Below are positions 17,729-28,762 of a DNA stretch of 64,000 bases, piece by piece. Both the position numbers and the translations under genes were made by a program. The number at the start of each line of letters is the position of its first letter. Within the stretch, counting starts at the first letter, position 1. Below the pieces are notes generated by a model. That model ran no database searches. It was not told where the DNA came from and saw only the letters and a list, made by a program, of their open reading frames with translations. Origin of the DNA: Saccharibacillus sp. CPCC 101409 (GTDB taxonomy: Bacteria > Bacillota > Bacilli > Paenibacillales > Paenibacillaceae); NCBI RefSeq assembly GCF_030518235.1, contig NZ_JAULSA010000004.1, forward strand, positions 1 through 64,000. Direction: 5' to 3'.

Positions 17729-18577
17729 CTAGTGTTCGATCCAGGGCGAGACGCGCCGGATCAGCATGCGGATAATCAGGTCGATAGCGACCGCAATCAG
17801 CGCCATCACGATAATGCCGAGATACATAATGTCGCTTCGCAGAAACTTGCTGGCGTCGAGCACCATCCAGCCGACCCCCGATACGGCCGCGACCATTTCG
17901 GCGGCGACCAGCGTTGCGTAACTGACTCCCACCGCCGTTCTCAGTCCGGTCAACAGCTCGGGCAGAATCGAAGGAAAGATAACGAATACATACAGCTTCC
18001 AGCCTTTCGCTCCCAGCGATTTGGCTCCGTTGATCCGGTCGGCGCTTAAGCGCTGAACGCTGAACACGGCCGTGATAAACAGCGGAGCGAACGCGCCCAG
18101 GAACAGCAGCAGTACTTTGGATACGTCGGTGATGCCGAACCAGAGGATCAACAGCGTATAGTAAGCCAGCGGGGGCAGCGGCCGGTAGAATTCGACGAAC
18201 GGATCGAACACCGCTCTCAGCCAGCGAAATCTGCCGCACAGGATGCCCAGCGGCACCGCGGTGACGAACGCAAGTCCCAGCGCGAGAAACAGTCTTCTCA
18301 TGCTGGTTCCGATATGACTGAGTAGACTTTCTCCTTTGTATCCTTCCCGCACGATATCCGTAAAAGCCGCCCAGACGGCGGCCGGAGACGGCAGAAACAG
18401 TGGATTGACCCACTGCCTGGCGCTGACCAGCCACCAGAGCAGGAACACGGCCAGAACGACGCCCGCCGAGATGCTCCGGTACAGCCATTCGCCGGTCCCG
18501 GAGCGGCGCCGTGCGGCGCGCACCGCGACCTTCCCGGCGCTTTCGCGCGCCGATCCTGCCGCATGATCCTGATTCAT
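17729..18577 (-). CDS. ABC transporter permease, TauC-like
   Basis: A 282-aa inner-membrane permease with six predicted helices and the conserved EAA-type loop (INGAKSLGAKGWKLYVFVIFP, about residues 180-200) that docks on the ATPase. The N-terminal 28 residues are polar and cytoplasmic. GGAGGAG precedes the ATG, 28 bp after the second SMR gene, so it belongs to the same transcript as the SMR pair. Confidence 0.88.
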   Translation of the reverse strand: MNQDHAAGSARESAGKVAVRAARRRSGTGEWLYRSISAGVVLAVFLLWWLVSARQWVNPLFLPSPAAVWAAFTDIVREGYKGESLLSHIGTSMRRLFLALGLAFVTAVPLGILCGRFRWLRAVFDPFVEFYRPLPPLAYYTLLILWFGITDVSKVLLLFLGAFAPLFITAVFSVQRLSADRINGAKSLGAKGWKLYVFVIFPSILPELLTGLRTAVGVSYATLVAAEMVAAVSGVGWMVLDASKFLRSDIMYLGIIVMALIAVAIDLIIRMLIRRVSPWIEH

Positions 18578-18604
18578 TGCGATAATCTCCTCCCGGGCGT
18601 AAGG

Positions 18605-18922
18605 CTACCCTCCATATTTCAATCCCAGAATGCCGGTAACGATCATGGCCGCAAACAGCAGCCGCGGCAGCGTCGCCGGTTCTTTGTACAGCGCGATGCC
18701 CCAGACGATCGCTCCGCAGCAGCCGATTCCGGTCCAGACGGCGTAAGCCGTGCCGACCGGAATATCGATCAGCGAACGAGACAGGCCGTAGAAGCTCAGC
18801 ACAAGCGCCGCGACGGCCGCGGCCCCGAAGCCAACGCGGCGGAACCCGCGCGAAGCTTTGAGCAGCGGAACGCTGGCGACTTCGGCGCCGCCGGCCAGCA
18901 GCAGCCAGAGCCAGGCGTTCAT
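18605..18922 (-). CDS. Small multidrug resistance (SMR) family protein, second subunit
   Basis: A 105-aa four-helix membrane protein. It keeps the membrane-embedded acidic residue of SMR transporters as Glu14 (LAGGAEVASVPLLK) and the PVGTAYAVWTGIG loop. Its ATG at 18922 overlaps the stop of the first SMR gene as ATGA, the arrangement typical of obligate paired SMRs such as YkkC/YkkD. Paired members are known exporters of guanidinium or cationic drugs; the substrate here is unknown. Confidence 0.88.
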   Translation of the reverse strand: MNAWLWLLLAGGAEVASVPLLKASRGFRRVGFGAAAVAALVLSFYGLSRSLIDIPVGTAYAVWTGIGCCGAIVWGIALYKEPATLPRLLFAAMIVTGILGLKYGG

Positions 18923-19302
18923 GCTTTCTCCCGGCTGCCGTGTCGGCGCTCGCTCAAGCCCAGCCCCGCCATGCCCAGAAGCAGCAGCCCCAGATACGGC
19001 AGAGAAGACGGCTCCGCGCGCTCGCCGAGAACCAGTATTCCCATCACCGCCGTTCCGGCCGTTCCGATGCCAGTAAACAGCGTATAAGCCGGACCGACCG
19101 GAAGCCGGGCGATCGCTTTGATATACAGCGTATAACTTGCCGCGATACATACTGCGGCCAGCAGAGTCGGACCCGGTGAAGTAAAACCGTTCGTGCGCTT
19201 CAGCAGCAGCGCCCACACGACGTCCAGCGCGCCGCCGGCGATCACCAGGTTCCAGGCGCTGCCCGGCCAACCGATTCTGCGCTTTTGCGCTTTTCGAGTC
19301 AT
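18919..19302 (-). CDS. Small multidrug resistance (SMR) family protein, first subunit
   Basis: A 127-aa four-helix membrane protein with a 12-residue basic N-terminal extension and a polar C-terminal tail. The position of the essential Glu (Glu14 of EmrE) holds Asp27 instead: the segment reads GGALDVVWALLLK where the family has xEVVW, codon GAC. PVGPAYTLFTGIG is otherwise typical. AAGGAG precedes the ATG. It overlaps the second SMR gene, so the two probably form a heterodimer with one Glu and one Asp site. Confidence 0.87.
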   Translation of the reverse strand: MTRKAQKRRIGWPGSAWNLVIAGGALDVVWALLLKRTNGFTSPGPTLLAAVCIAASYTLYIKAIARLPVGPAYTLFTGIGTAGTAVMGILVLGERAEPSSLPYLGLLLLGMAGLGLSERRHGSREKA

Positions 19303-19323
19303 AAATATTCTCCTTCGCCGGTT

Positions 19324-20232
19324 CTATCCGGCAAATTCGTTCATGGTGCAGAAAGACCGGATCGTGTCCATCATTTCTTTTTCGATCCGTGAGAGATGAT
19401 GCCGCTTGCTCCAGGCCATCACAATGGAAATATCGAGCCGGACGTCCGAAATATCCAGCGGAACCATATCGGGACGGCTGCGAAAATAGTCCTGCATAAA
19501 ACGCGGGACGAAAGCCGCTCCCTGGTTCAGCGAAATGACTTTCTCGAACATCGGAATACTGTCCAAACGGTAAGCGACTTTCAGTTCGCCGTGACGCTTG
19601 AGCAGCGAGGACACCTCGCAGTCGGTGACGAACTCCGTATTGTACAGTACAAGCGGCTGTTCGATCGCTTCGGCCAGCGTGGCGGACTTACGCGCCGCAA
19701 GTTCCGAATCGCGGCCGACAAGCAGCATCAGCCGGTCTTTGAACAGCTCGCGAATGCTCAGGTCTTTGTCTTCGGACAGCGGCCCCGTTTTCATCAGCAC
19801 GCCGAAATCGGCTTTGCCCGCCGCGATATCGCGCAGATTGTTGCCGGATTCCCCTACCTTCATCAGCACATCCACTCCAGGGTGCCGATGCTTGAACTGG
19901 GTCAGCGTGCTGACCATGATCGTATTGCTCAGAAAAGGCTCGACCGCTAGATGAAGACTGCCGGTCGGTGTCTGCGCGCTCTGCCGGGTCAGCGCCCGGA
20001 TGTCTTCCAGCAAATCGAGCACGTCCATCGCTTTGCCGATTACCGCTTCTCCGACTTCCGTCGGCTGGACTCCCTGGCTGCTGCGCTTGAACAGCGGAGC
20101 GCCGAGTTCCGTTTCCAGCTTCGAAACAGAAGAACTGAGCGCGGGCTGAGAAATAAAGTTGCGCTCCGCCGCCAGCGAGATCGAACCCGTACGGGCGATA
20201 GCCACAATATGATAGAGCTGTTCCAGGCGCAT
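19324..20232 (-). CDS. LysR-type transcriptional regulator
   Basis: A 302-aa regulator: winged helix-turn-helix at residues 1-60 (AAERNFISQPALSSSVSKLE) and a periplasmic-binding-like effector domain from about 92. It lies directly upstream of, and on the same strand as, the SMR-Tau operon (21 bp gap), so it is probably its first gene rather than divergently placed. The effector is unknown. AAAAGGGTGGG lies before the ATG. Confidence 0.9.
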   Translation of the reverse strand: MRLEQLYHIVAIARTGSISLAAERNFISQPALSSSVSKLETELGAPLFKRSSQGVQPTEVGEAVIGKAMDVLDLLEDIRALTRQSAQTPTGSLHLAVEPFLSNTIMVSTLTQFKHRHPGVDVLMKVGESGNNLRDIAAGKADFGVLMKTGPLSEDKDLSIRELFKDRLMLLVGRDSELAARKSATLAEAIEQPLVLYNTEFVTDCEVSSLLKRHGELKVAYRLDSIPMFEKVISLNQGAAFVPRFMQDYFRSRPDMVPLDISDVRLDISIVMAWSKRHHLSRIEKEMMDTIRSFCTMNEFAG

Positions 20233-20325
20233 ATTCCCACCCTTTTCTCCTATGATCTCGGATTATACAATAAATCCAATCAGAATAATAGGATAAAGTC
20301 CCGGGAACGGAGGCGCAGCGATGTG

Positions 20326-22389
20326 TCAGACCGTTTCGGCCGCGGCTTCGCGCTTTTCTTTTTCAGCCGCTCCGTCTTGCTCCTGCTCGATGCCCTCAAA
20401 AATCTGGTACAATACGCCGCCTTCGGCTTGATACGGAACCGGAGCGCCGGACAGCGCGCACAGCGTCGGCACGATATCCACCACTTTTACTTTGCGGTCG
20501 ATCGTTTGGTTCTGCTTGATTCCGGCGCCGAGCGCGATAAACAGGGCTTTCATGGAATAGCCCGACAGGCTGTGGTTGCTGAGGCCGTTGCCGTGGCAGC
20601 GGGTAAAGTCCGGTTCGAGAATATAGAAGATGTCCCCGCTGTTCTCGCCGCCGAGCCCCACCACTTCCATATCGTTGCGATTGAGCGCGAAGCTGATGAC
20701 CCGCCGTCCCGTTTTGGGATCTCGATAGTTGTAGAGGTCGTCGATGATGCCGCGAACGACGGCGTCGTAATCGGCGGGATCGACAATGCCCTGCGGATCG
20801 CGGCCTTTTACGTTCAGATAGATAAAAGTGGCCCGCTGGGCGACGGCCGTCGTGCGGCTCCAATCGATCTCCTTGCCGCCGAGTCCGTCGTCTTTAACCG
20901 CCGTATATCCCAGTTCGCCGAGGATGCCGACATTGATGCCCCACATATCGCCGATCAGCGGATGATCCGTTTCTGGATTTTTGGCTACCCCGCCGTGGTC
21001 CGACACGATAAAGATGGAGGTCTTGCCGTCCAGCCGTTCCAACAGCGCGCCGATAAAGCGGTCGGTGATCTCGTAAATGCGGTACACGATTTCCTGATAA
21101 CGTTCGTATTCCGGCGACGCCGCTTCCAGCGTATGATCCAGATAAAAGTGCATAAACATATCGATTCCGTGCATATGCGTGTAAAACAAATCCCATTCTT
21201 TGTTGTCCAGCAGATAGTTGATCGCATCCACATGCCAGCGGTACATCTCTTCGATCGATTCCAGCAGCACTTCGTCGGCGAGCGGCGTCAGGCGGCTGTA
21301 GTTGGACGGCTGGAGCATCGGTCCGACTTCGGTATACAGCTCTTCGCCGATGCCGCGGGGATGGAAAAACTTGCCGGTCTTGAGGTCGAGCGCGTAGGAC
21401 ACGTAAAAAGAAAAACTATCGCCGGCCGCGTCCAGCTCCAGTACGCGAATCTTGTAGGCGACCGGGATGTCCGCTCCGCCGATGCGGTACGTATCGTAGA
21501 TCCAGCCGCTCCAGCAGCCGCTTTTCGCTTCGCCCAGCGACTGCTGCGACTGCCGGTCCGCGTAGACGCGGATTGTATCGTAAGCGGCTCCGGCTCCTTC
21601 CGACGAGGCAACGACCAGCCCCCATCGCCGTTCCGCTCCGCCGTTGACGGTGAATTCGAACGCCCGCGCGTTCGGCGGAACGGAAGCCCAGCCGTCGGCC
21701 GAACCGATCGGCGTCCGGATCCAATCCGCCGTCGGCACGTCGGCGGACAGCTCGCCGTCCTGCGTCGTGGTGACCAGTCCCGGCTGGGAATAACCGAAGC
21801 CGTCGTACGTTTCTTTGCTGATACCGGCTTTTTGCGTCGTTTCTTCGCCTTCGAACCGGCAGTTGGCGCCCGTGTTGTCCAGCGTATGCGGCACTTCGAT
21901 CAGCTGCGCCTGGTCGACGCTGCCTTCCACGACTTTCTCGTAATCGACATAACCGCGCAGATTGGTATAAATACTGGTACCGTCGACATAAATCGAATCT
22001 TCCGCTTGAGGCGGCCAGGACGTCGGATAATTGAACACGATACTTTTTTTGCCCGCCCGGGCATAAGCCTGCCAGATCGTTTCCGCTTTGAGCAGCCCCG
22101 AGTCGAATCCGTAATCGAGTACGTCCAGTTCGTTGCCCAGCGTATGATTCCAGAAGCAGGTGATTCCGTGCGTGCTCGGATACGCGCCGGTTGCGATCGA
22201 AGCCCAGTTGGGCGGCGTAATGGCGGGAAGCACGCTTTGCATGCTGAGATCGGCCGCCGCCGAACCGAGCTCCAGCGCTTTTTTGAAGTTCGGCAGTTTG
22301 CCCTGTGCGATATACCGCGAGACCAGTGTCGGATCGGCTCCGTCGAGACCGAGCACCATGACTTTGGCGGCTTTGTTTGTCGATGACAT
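20326..22389 (-). CDS. Alkaline phosphatase superfamily / type I phosphodiesterase protein
   Basis: A 687-aa hydrolase of the AlkP/nucleotide-pyrophosphatase superfamily. Metal-site motifs are GLDGADP (about residues 14-20), the nucleophile region TPPNWASIATGAYPSTHGI (Thr about 58), THMHGIDMFMHFYLD (His/Asp) and IVSDHGG (Asp-His). No signal peptide is visible, so it is likely cytoplasmic. About residues 190-350 form an insert without recognisable motifs. Known relatives act on phosphodiesters, phosphonates or nucleotides; the substrate is not evident. It is monocistronic, between the LysR operon and murC. Confidence 0.8.
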   Translation of the reverse strand: MSSTNKAAKVMVLGLDGADPTLVSRYIAQGKLPNFKKALELGSAAADLSMQSVLPAITPPNWASIATGAYPSTHGITCFWNHTLGNELDVLDYGFDSGLLKAETIWQAYARAGKKSIVFNYPTSWPPQAEDSIYVDGTSIYTNLRGYVDYEKVVEGSVDQAQLIEVPHTLDNTGANCRFEGEETTQKAGISKETYDGFGYSQPGLVTTTQDGELSADVPTADWIRTPIGSADGWASVPPNARAFEFTVNGGAERRWGLVVASSEGAGAAYDTIRVYADRQSQQSLGEAKSGCWSGWIYDTYRIGGADIPVAYKIRVLELDAAGDSFSFYVSYALDLKTGKFFHPRGIGEELYTEVGPMLQPSNYSRLTPLADEVLLESIEEMYRWHVDAINYLLDNKEWDLFYTHMHGIDMFMHFYLDHTLEAASPEYERYQEIVYRIYEITDRFIGALLERLDGKTSIFIVSDHGGVAKNPETDHPLIGDMWGINVGILGELGYTAVKDDGLGGKEIDWSRTTAVAQRATFIYLNVKGRDPQGIVDPADYDAVVRGIIDDLYNYRDPKTGRRVISFALNRNDMEVVGLGGENSGDIFYILEPDFTRCHGNGLSNHSLSGYSMKALFIALGAGIKQNQTIDRKVKVVDIVPTLCALSGAPVPYQAEGGVLYQIFEGIEQEQDGAAEKEKREAAAETV

Positions 22390-22463
22390 TGACGATTCAT
22401 CCTCTCTTCCATCACTTTAAATCTTAAATCCCCATCAATTAACTCGGTTTTGGTATTGTCGTC

Positions 22464-22520
22464 ATTATAGCGGGCCGGGCGCGGCAGGAGAAATAGCCTT
22501 TCGTTATACGGGGTATAACG
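22464..22520 (-). promoter_or_regulatory. Promoter -10 box with upstream palindrome for the AlkP-family gene
   Basis: On the minus strand a perfect TATAAT (22464-22469) lies 75 bp before the start codon but has no convincing -35 box. Centred about 45 bp further upstream is a 19-bp palindrome CGTTATAC-GGG-GTATAACG (22502-22520). The arrangement suggests a regulated promoter with an activator or repressor site; this is inference from position only. Confidence 0.45.
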
Positions 22521-22561
22521 CGCGTCTATCCCGCCGGAATTCGCTCCGCAGCAGAAACGGC

Positions 22562-22601
22562 AAAAAGCCGCTTCCCGCGCCCGAAGGCGGAGAAACGGCT
22601 T
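22562..22601 (-). terminator. Terminator after murC
   Basis: Stem AAGCCGTTTC / GAAGCGGCTT (one G-U pair) with an inner GC-rich loop, followed by a short T run on the minus strand. It closes the valS-folC-murC transcript. Confidence 0.75.
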
Positions 22602-22663
22602 GGATCATCGGTTCGATAAAGTTCGTCAAACGAAGCGGCGCTGTCGGGGATGCCGAAACGGTC

Positions 22664-24043
22664 TTAGACCGTTTTGCGTTTCCAGTCTTCGGCGAGCGTG
22701 TGCGACACTTTCCAGATATCGCCCGCGCCCATCGTAATCACGAGGTCGCCGTCTTGAATCCGGTCCGACAGGTCGCCGAGCACTTCTTCCTTCGTCGCCA
22801 GATACCGGGCGTTCGGGTTGCTGCGTTCTTTGATCAGATCGGTCAGGATCGACGAGTGCACGCCTTCGATCGGCTGCTCGCCGGCCGGCGAATAGATATC
22901 GACGATGATCGCCTCGTCGGCGTCGGTAAACGCGCGGCTGAACGCGTCCAGCAGGAAGAACGTGCGCGTGTAACGCTGCGGCTGGAACACGGCGACGATC
23001 CGTTTGCCCGTGGTCTTGGCGGCGCGCAGCGTCGCTTCGATCTCGGTCGGATGGTGCGCGTAGTCGTCGACGACCAGCACGCCGCCCTCGTCGGCCAGGA
23101 CTTGAAAACGGCGCTTCGCGCCGTGGAACTTCGACAGTCCGATCGCGGCTTGCTCAAACGGGATGCCCGCTTTGAGGCAGGCGATCAGAGCGGCGGTCGC
23201 ATTGTACACATTGTACGTGCCCGGCACGAACAGCTCTACGCGTCCCAGTGTCCGGCCTTCCGTACTCACGGTGAACGACGAACGGCGGTCGCCGAGCTCG
23301 ACTTCCCCGATCACATAGTCCGCGTTTTCGCCCATGCCGTATGTAATCAGCCTGGCGTTCAGTTTCGGCATCAGTTCGCGCAGGTTCTCGTCGTCCGCGC
23401 AGACGATCGCATAACCGTCCTCGCGCGTTTGATTCAGGAACTGTACATACGCTTCCTTGATCTTCTCAAAGCTGCCGTCATAGTTCTCCAGATGATCGGC
23501 TTCGATATTGGTCACGATGCTGATGTACGGATGATACTGCAGGAACGTGCCGTCGCTTTCGTCGGCTTCCGCCACGACAAAGTCGCTTTTGCCCGCTTTG
23601 GCGTTGGTGCCGAAGCCGACGATCTCGCCCCCGATAATGTAAGTCGGATCGACGCCGCATTCTTCCATGGCGAGCGCGGTCATCGACGAAGTGGTCGTTT
23701 TGCCGTGCGCGCCCGCGACGGCGATGCCTTTGCGCTCGTTCAGCAGGCGGGCCAGCATCTGCGAGCGGTGCAGCGTCGGAATGCCGAGCCGCTGCGCTTC
23801 GACGCGCTCCACATTGTCTTCCGGCAGCGCTGTCGAATACACGACCGTATCGGCGCCGCGCACATATTCGGCTTTGTGGCCGTAGTGGATCTCGGCGCCT
23901 CCTTCAACCAGTTTCTTCGTCAACCCCTGCTCGGCCACGTCGGACCCCGTAATCTTGTATCCCATTTCCAGCAGCACGCGTGCGATCGCGCTCATGCCGT
24001 AACCGCCGATGCCGATGAAATGGATGTGTTCTGTCTTTTTCAT
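22664..24043 (-). CDS. murC: UDP-N-acetylmuramate--L-alanine ligase
   Basis: A 459-aa cytoplasmic Mur ligase adding the first amino acid of the peptidoglycan stem. N-terminal Rossmann-like FIGIGGYGMSAIA (residues 8-20), the ATP-binding loop GAHGKTTTSSM (about 110-120), and the central EADESDGTFL motif are all present. I favour the ATG at 24043 (MKKTEHIHF), with GGTTGGTG upstream; TTG or GTG codons 4-5 residues earlier remain possible. It follows folC by 8 bp. Confidence 0.95.
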   Translation of the reverse strand: MKKTEHIHFIGIGGYGMSAIARVLLEMGYKITGSDVAEQGLTKKLVEGGAEIHYGHKAEYVRGADTVVYSTALPEDNVERVEAQRLGIPTLHRSQMLARLLNERKGIAVAGAHGKTTTSSMTALAMEECGVDPTYIIGGEIVGFGTNAKAGKSDFVVAEADESDGTFLQYHPYISIVTNIEADHLENYDGSFEKIKEAYVQFLNQTREDGYAIVCADDENLRELMPKLNARLITYGMGENADYVIGEVELGDRRSSFTVSTEGRTLGRVELFVPGTYNVYNATAALIACLKAGIPFEQAAIGLSKFHGAKRRFQVLADEGGVLVVDDYAHHPTEIEATLRAAKTTGKRIVAVFQPQRYTRTFFLLDAFSRAFTDADEAIIVDIYSPAGEQPIEGVHSSILTDLIKERSNPNARYLATKEEVLGDLSDRIQDGDLVITMGAGDIWKVSHTLAEDWKRKTV

Positions 24044-24051
24044 ATGTTGTT

Positions 24052-25425
24052 TCACCAACCTTTCTCAGAATCGGCCTGGTGCAGTAGCTGCGCACGCACG
24101 TCGGAAATCAGGTAAAGCGTACCGGACACGACCCCGAGGTCTTCCGATCCGATCGAAGAGCGGAATTCGGCCAGCGCCGTTTGCCAATCGGGCTGCACCG
24201 TAATGCGCAGATTCGGCTTGGCGTATTCCGCCCGCAGTCCCTCCGCGATTTCGGCCAGCGACGAAGCATTCATTTTTTTGCGAAAATCCGGTTCCGTGAT
24301 GATCAGTTCGTCGACCAGCGGCAGAATGGATTTGAAATAGTCTTCGTGGCTTTTGGTGGACAGCATGCCCATCATCAGCACAAGGCGGTCGTACGTCCAG
24401 CCGCTTTGCAGACTTTGCGCCAGCGCCGCCGCCCCTTCCGGGTTGTGCGCGCCGTCCATCAGGATGCGCGGGCGCTCCGACACCAGTTCCATGCGCCCGG
24501 CCCAGAAGGCTTCTTCGAAACCGGCGGCCGTTTTCTCGTCTTCGAGCTGGAACGCCATATACTGCCGCAGCACTTCGAGCGCCATAAAAGCGCCGGCCGC
24601 GTTCTCCAGCTGATACTCTCCGCGCAGCGAGAGAGACAGGTCGAAATCGCGGAAAGGCCCCTTGAAATGCAGGCTTTGGCCGCTTTCGCCCGTGCTTGTT
24701 TTCTCGTAGGAAAATCGCTCGCCGGCCGCATAGCAGGTACTTTTGCGCAGCTCCGCCGTGTCTTTGATGACCCGAAGGACTTCCGGCTGGCTGACGCTGG
24801 TCACAACCGGAACGCCCGGCTTGATAATGCCCGCTTTCTCGGCCGCGATCTTCTCCAGCGTATCGCCCAGAATATCCATATGATCGTGTCCCACGTTCGT
24901 AATGATCGACAGCACGGGATTGACGATATTGGTCACGTCCATCCGGCCGCCGAGCCCCGTTTCCCAGATTACGACGTCCGGGTAGCATACTTCGGCGTAA
25001 TACAGGATCGCAAGCGCGGTCGATACTTCGAACATGGTCGGCGATCCGAGTTCCGTTTGCGCGATCTTCTCCACGGCGGGACGCAGGCGGTTCGCCAGCT
25101 CCAGCAGCGTTTCGTCCGGAATATCGCGTCCGTTGTACTGGAAGCGGTTCGTGAACTTGGTGATATAAGGGGACGTAAACGTCCCGACGTCGTAACCGTT
25201 ATGGATCAGCGCGCTGGTCAGAAAAGCACAGGTCGAGCCTTTGCCGTTCGTCCCCGCGACATGCACGAATTTGAGCCGGCGGTGCGGATGGCCGAAAGCT
25301 TCCATCAGCGCCTCGATCCGCTCCAGCCCCGGACGGATGCCGAACGGAATCAGCCCGTTGATCCAGTCCACCGCTTCGGCGTAAGAAGTCAGGGGTGCCG
25401 AAGCGCCCCGTTCGTTGTTATCCAT
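24052..25425 (-). CDS. folC: Folylpolyglutamate synthase / dihydrofolate synthase
   Basis: A 457-aa Mur-ligase-like enzyme that adds glutamate to folates. ATP-binding GTNGKGSTCAFL is at about residues 58-69, the METGLGGRxD-like WETGLGGRMDVTN near 155-167, and the DGAHNPEGA motif near 320-328. GGTGAGG precedes the ATG, 12 bp after valS, which is the usual Bacillales order (valS-folC). Confidence 0.95.
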   Translation of the reverse strand: MDNNERGASAPLTSYAEAVDWINGLIPFGIRPGLERIEALMEAFGHPHRRLKFVHVAGTNGKGSTCAFLTSALIHNGYDVGTFTSPYITKFTNRFQYNGRDIPDETLLELANRLRPAVEKIAQTELGSPTMFEVSTALAILYYAEVCYPDVVIWETGLGGRMDVTNIVNPVLSIITNVGHDHMDILGDTLEKIAAEKAGIIKPGVPVVTSVSQPEVLRVIKDTAELRKSTCYAAGERFSYEKTSTGESGQSLHFKGPFRDFDLSLSLRGEYQLENAAGAFMALEVLRQYMAFQLEDEKTAAGFEEAFWAGRMELVSERPRILMDGAHNPEGAAALAQSLQSGWTYDRLVLMMGMLSTKSHEDYFKSILPLVDELIITEPDFRKKMNASSLAEIAEGLRAEYAKPNLRITVQPDWQTALAEFRSSIGSEDLGVVSGTLYLISDVRAQLLHQADSEKGW

Positions 25426-25437
25426 CGCTGCCTCACC

Positions 25438-28110
<2,673 letters not shown>

Positions 28111-28159
28111 CGGACAGCCCCCCGTTATGTGGAATGAATTTGCTGGTTTGCACGGTTTT

Positions 28160-28570
28160 TTAAAAAAGGCAATAAAAAAAGCCTTTCGTCGCAAAGGACG
28201 AAAGGACTTGCTCTCGCGGTACCACCTTTGTTCCGCTGCTAGCTGTTTTCCGCAGGAAAATCAGCAACCTATTAGACACCCGTTTTCCGAAGAAAAATCG
28301 GGCTCTATCCGGGTCCTTTCGGTCAACCTTTTTCTTAACGAAAATCGGTTTCCTCTAAAGGACACTCCGCTCGCGGCACTCGTACGGATAACGGCCGTAA
28401 ACCGGTCTTCCCTAGCTCTGCGCAAAGTCGAAGACTCCGCGTGAAAGGTTCAGGAAAACGACTCCCGGGCGACTTCGGCCAGCGCTCGTCCTGCGAAATC
28501 TTCCAGCCTGTGGATTCCGCTCTCTGAAGGGGCAGCTGCCTACTCTTCCCATTCCCCGTCTTTGAAAATG
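28160..28570 (-). promoter_or_regulatory. T-box leader of valS (tRNA-Val sensing riboswitch)
   Basis: The minus strand contains the diagnostic T-box AAGGTGGTACCGCGAGAGC (about 28211-28229), followed by the terminator stem CCTTTCGTCC / GACGAAAGG and a run of seven T. Upstream is an approximately 330-nt leader with the expected AGTA/AGAGAG stem I elements. A candidate valine specifier GTC (28471-28473) follows GAA, but I did not fold the RNA, so the specifier is tentative. Uncharged tRNA would favour the antiterminator and switch valS on. Confidence 0.93.
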
Positions 28571-28585
28571 TCATGAATATTCACT

Positions 28586-28614
28586 ATCATACCGTGCCGG
28601 GCTGCGGTAGTCAA
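28586..28614 (-). promoter_or_regulatory. Promoter of the valS T-box transcript
   Basis: The minus strand has TTGACT (28609-28614), 17 bp and TATGAT (28586-28591), directly upstream of the T-box stem I. Confidence 0.8.
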
Positions 28615-28636
28615 TGATTCCGTGACAAACGCGGGC

Positions 28637-28762
28637 GGGGCGGTACGTCAAGGGAAAGCGACGCGGGCGGCGAATAAAGCGTGCATGGTTTTAAGTACGG
28701 TTCATTCGTGGGCGAAAAAGCGGCTAAAGACATACTTCTGTAGGCTTGAAGACACGCCCTAA
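28637..28762 (+). repeat. Dispersed intergenic repeat, copy 1
   Basis: About 125 bp that aligns along its whole length, with a single 1-bp gap, to 58028-58152. Shared blocks include ACGTCAAGGGAA, GTACGGTTCATT, GGGCGAAAA, GCTAAAGA and ACACGCCCTA. The right end forms the stop codon of the pseudouridine synthase gene (TAG at 28759-28761, minus). It contains no gene. Together with copy 2 this is probably a mobile or structured repeat family (see findings). Confidence 0.75.

Noticed and set aside
19303-19323. Guanidine riboswitch upstream of the SMR pair
   Set aside because: Only 21 bp separate the LysR stop from the SMR start, too short for any guanidine riboswitch, and none is visible upstream of the LysR gene.
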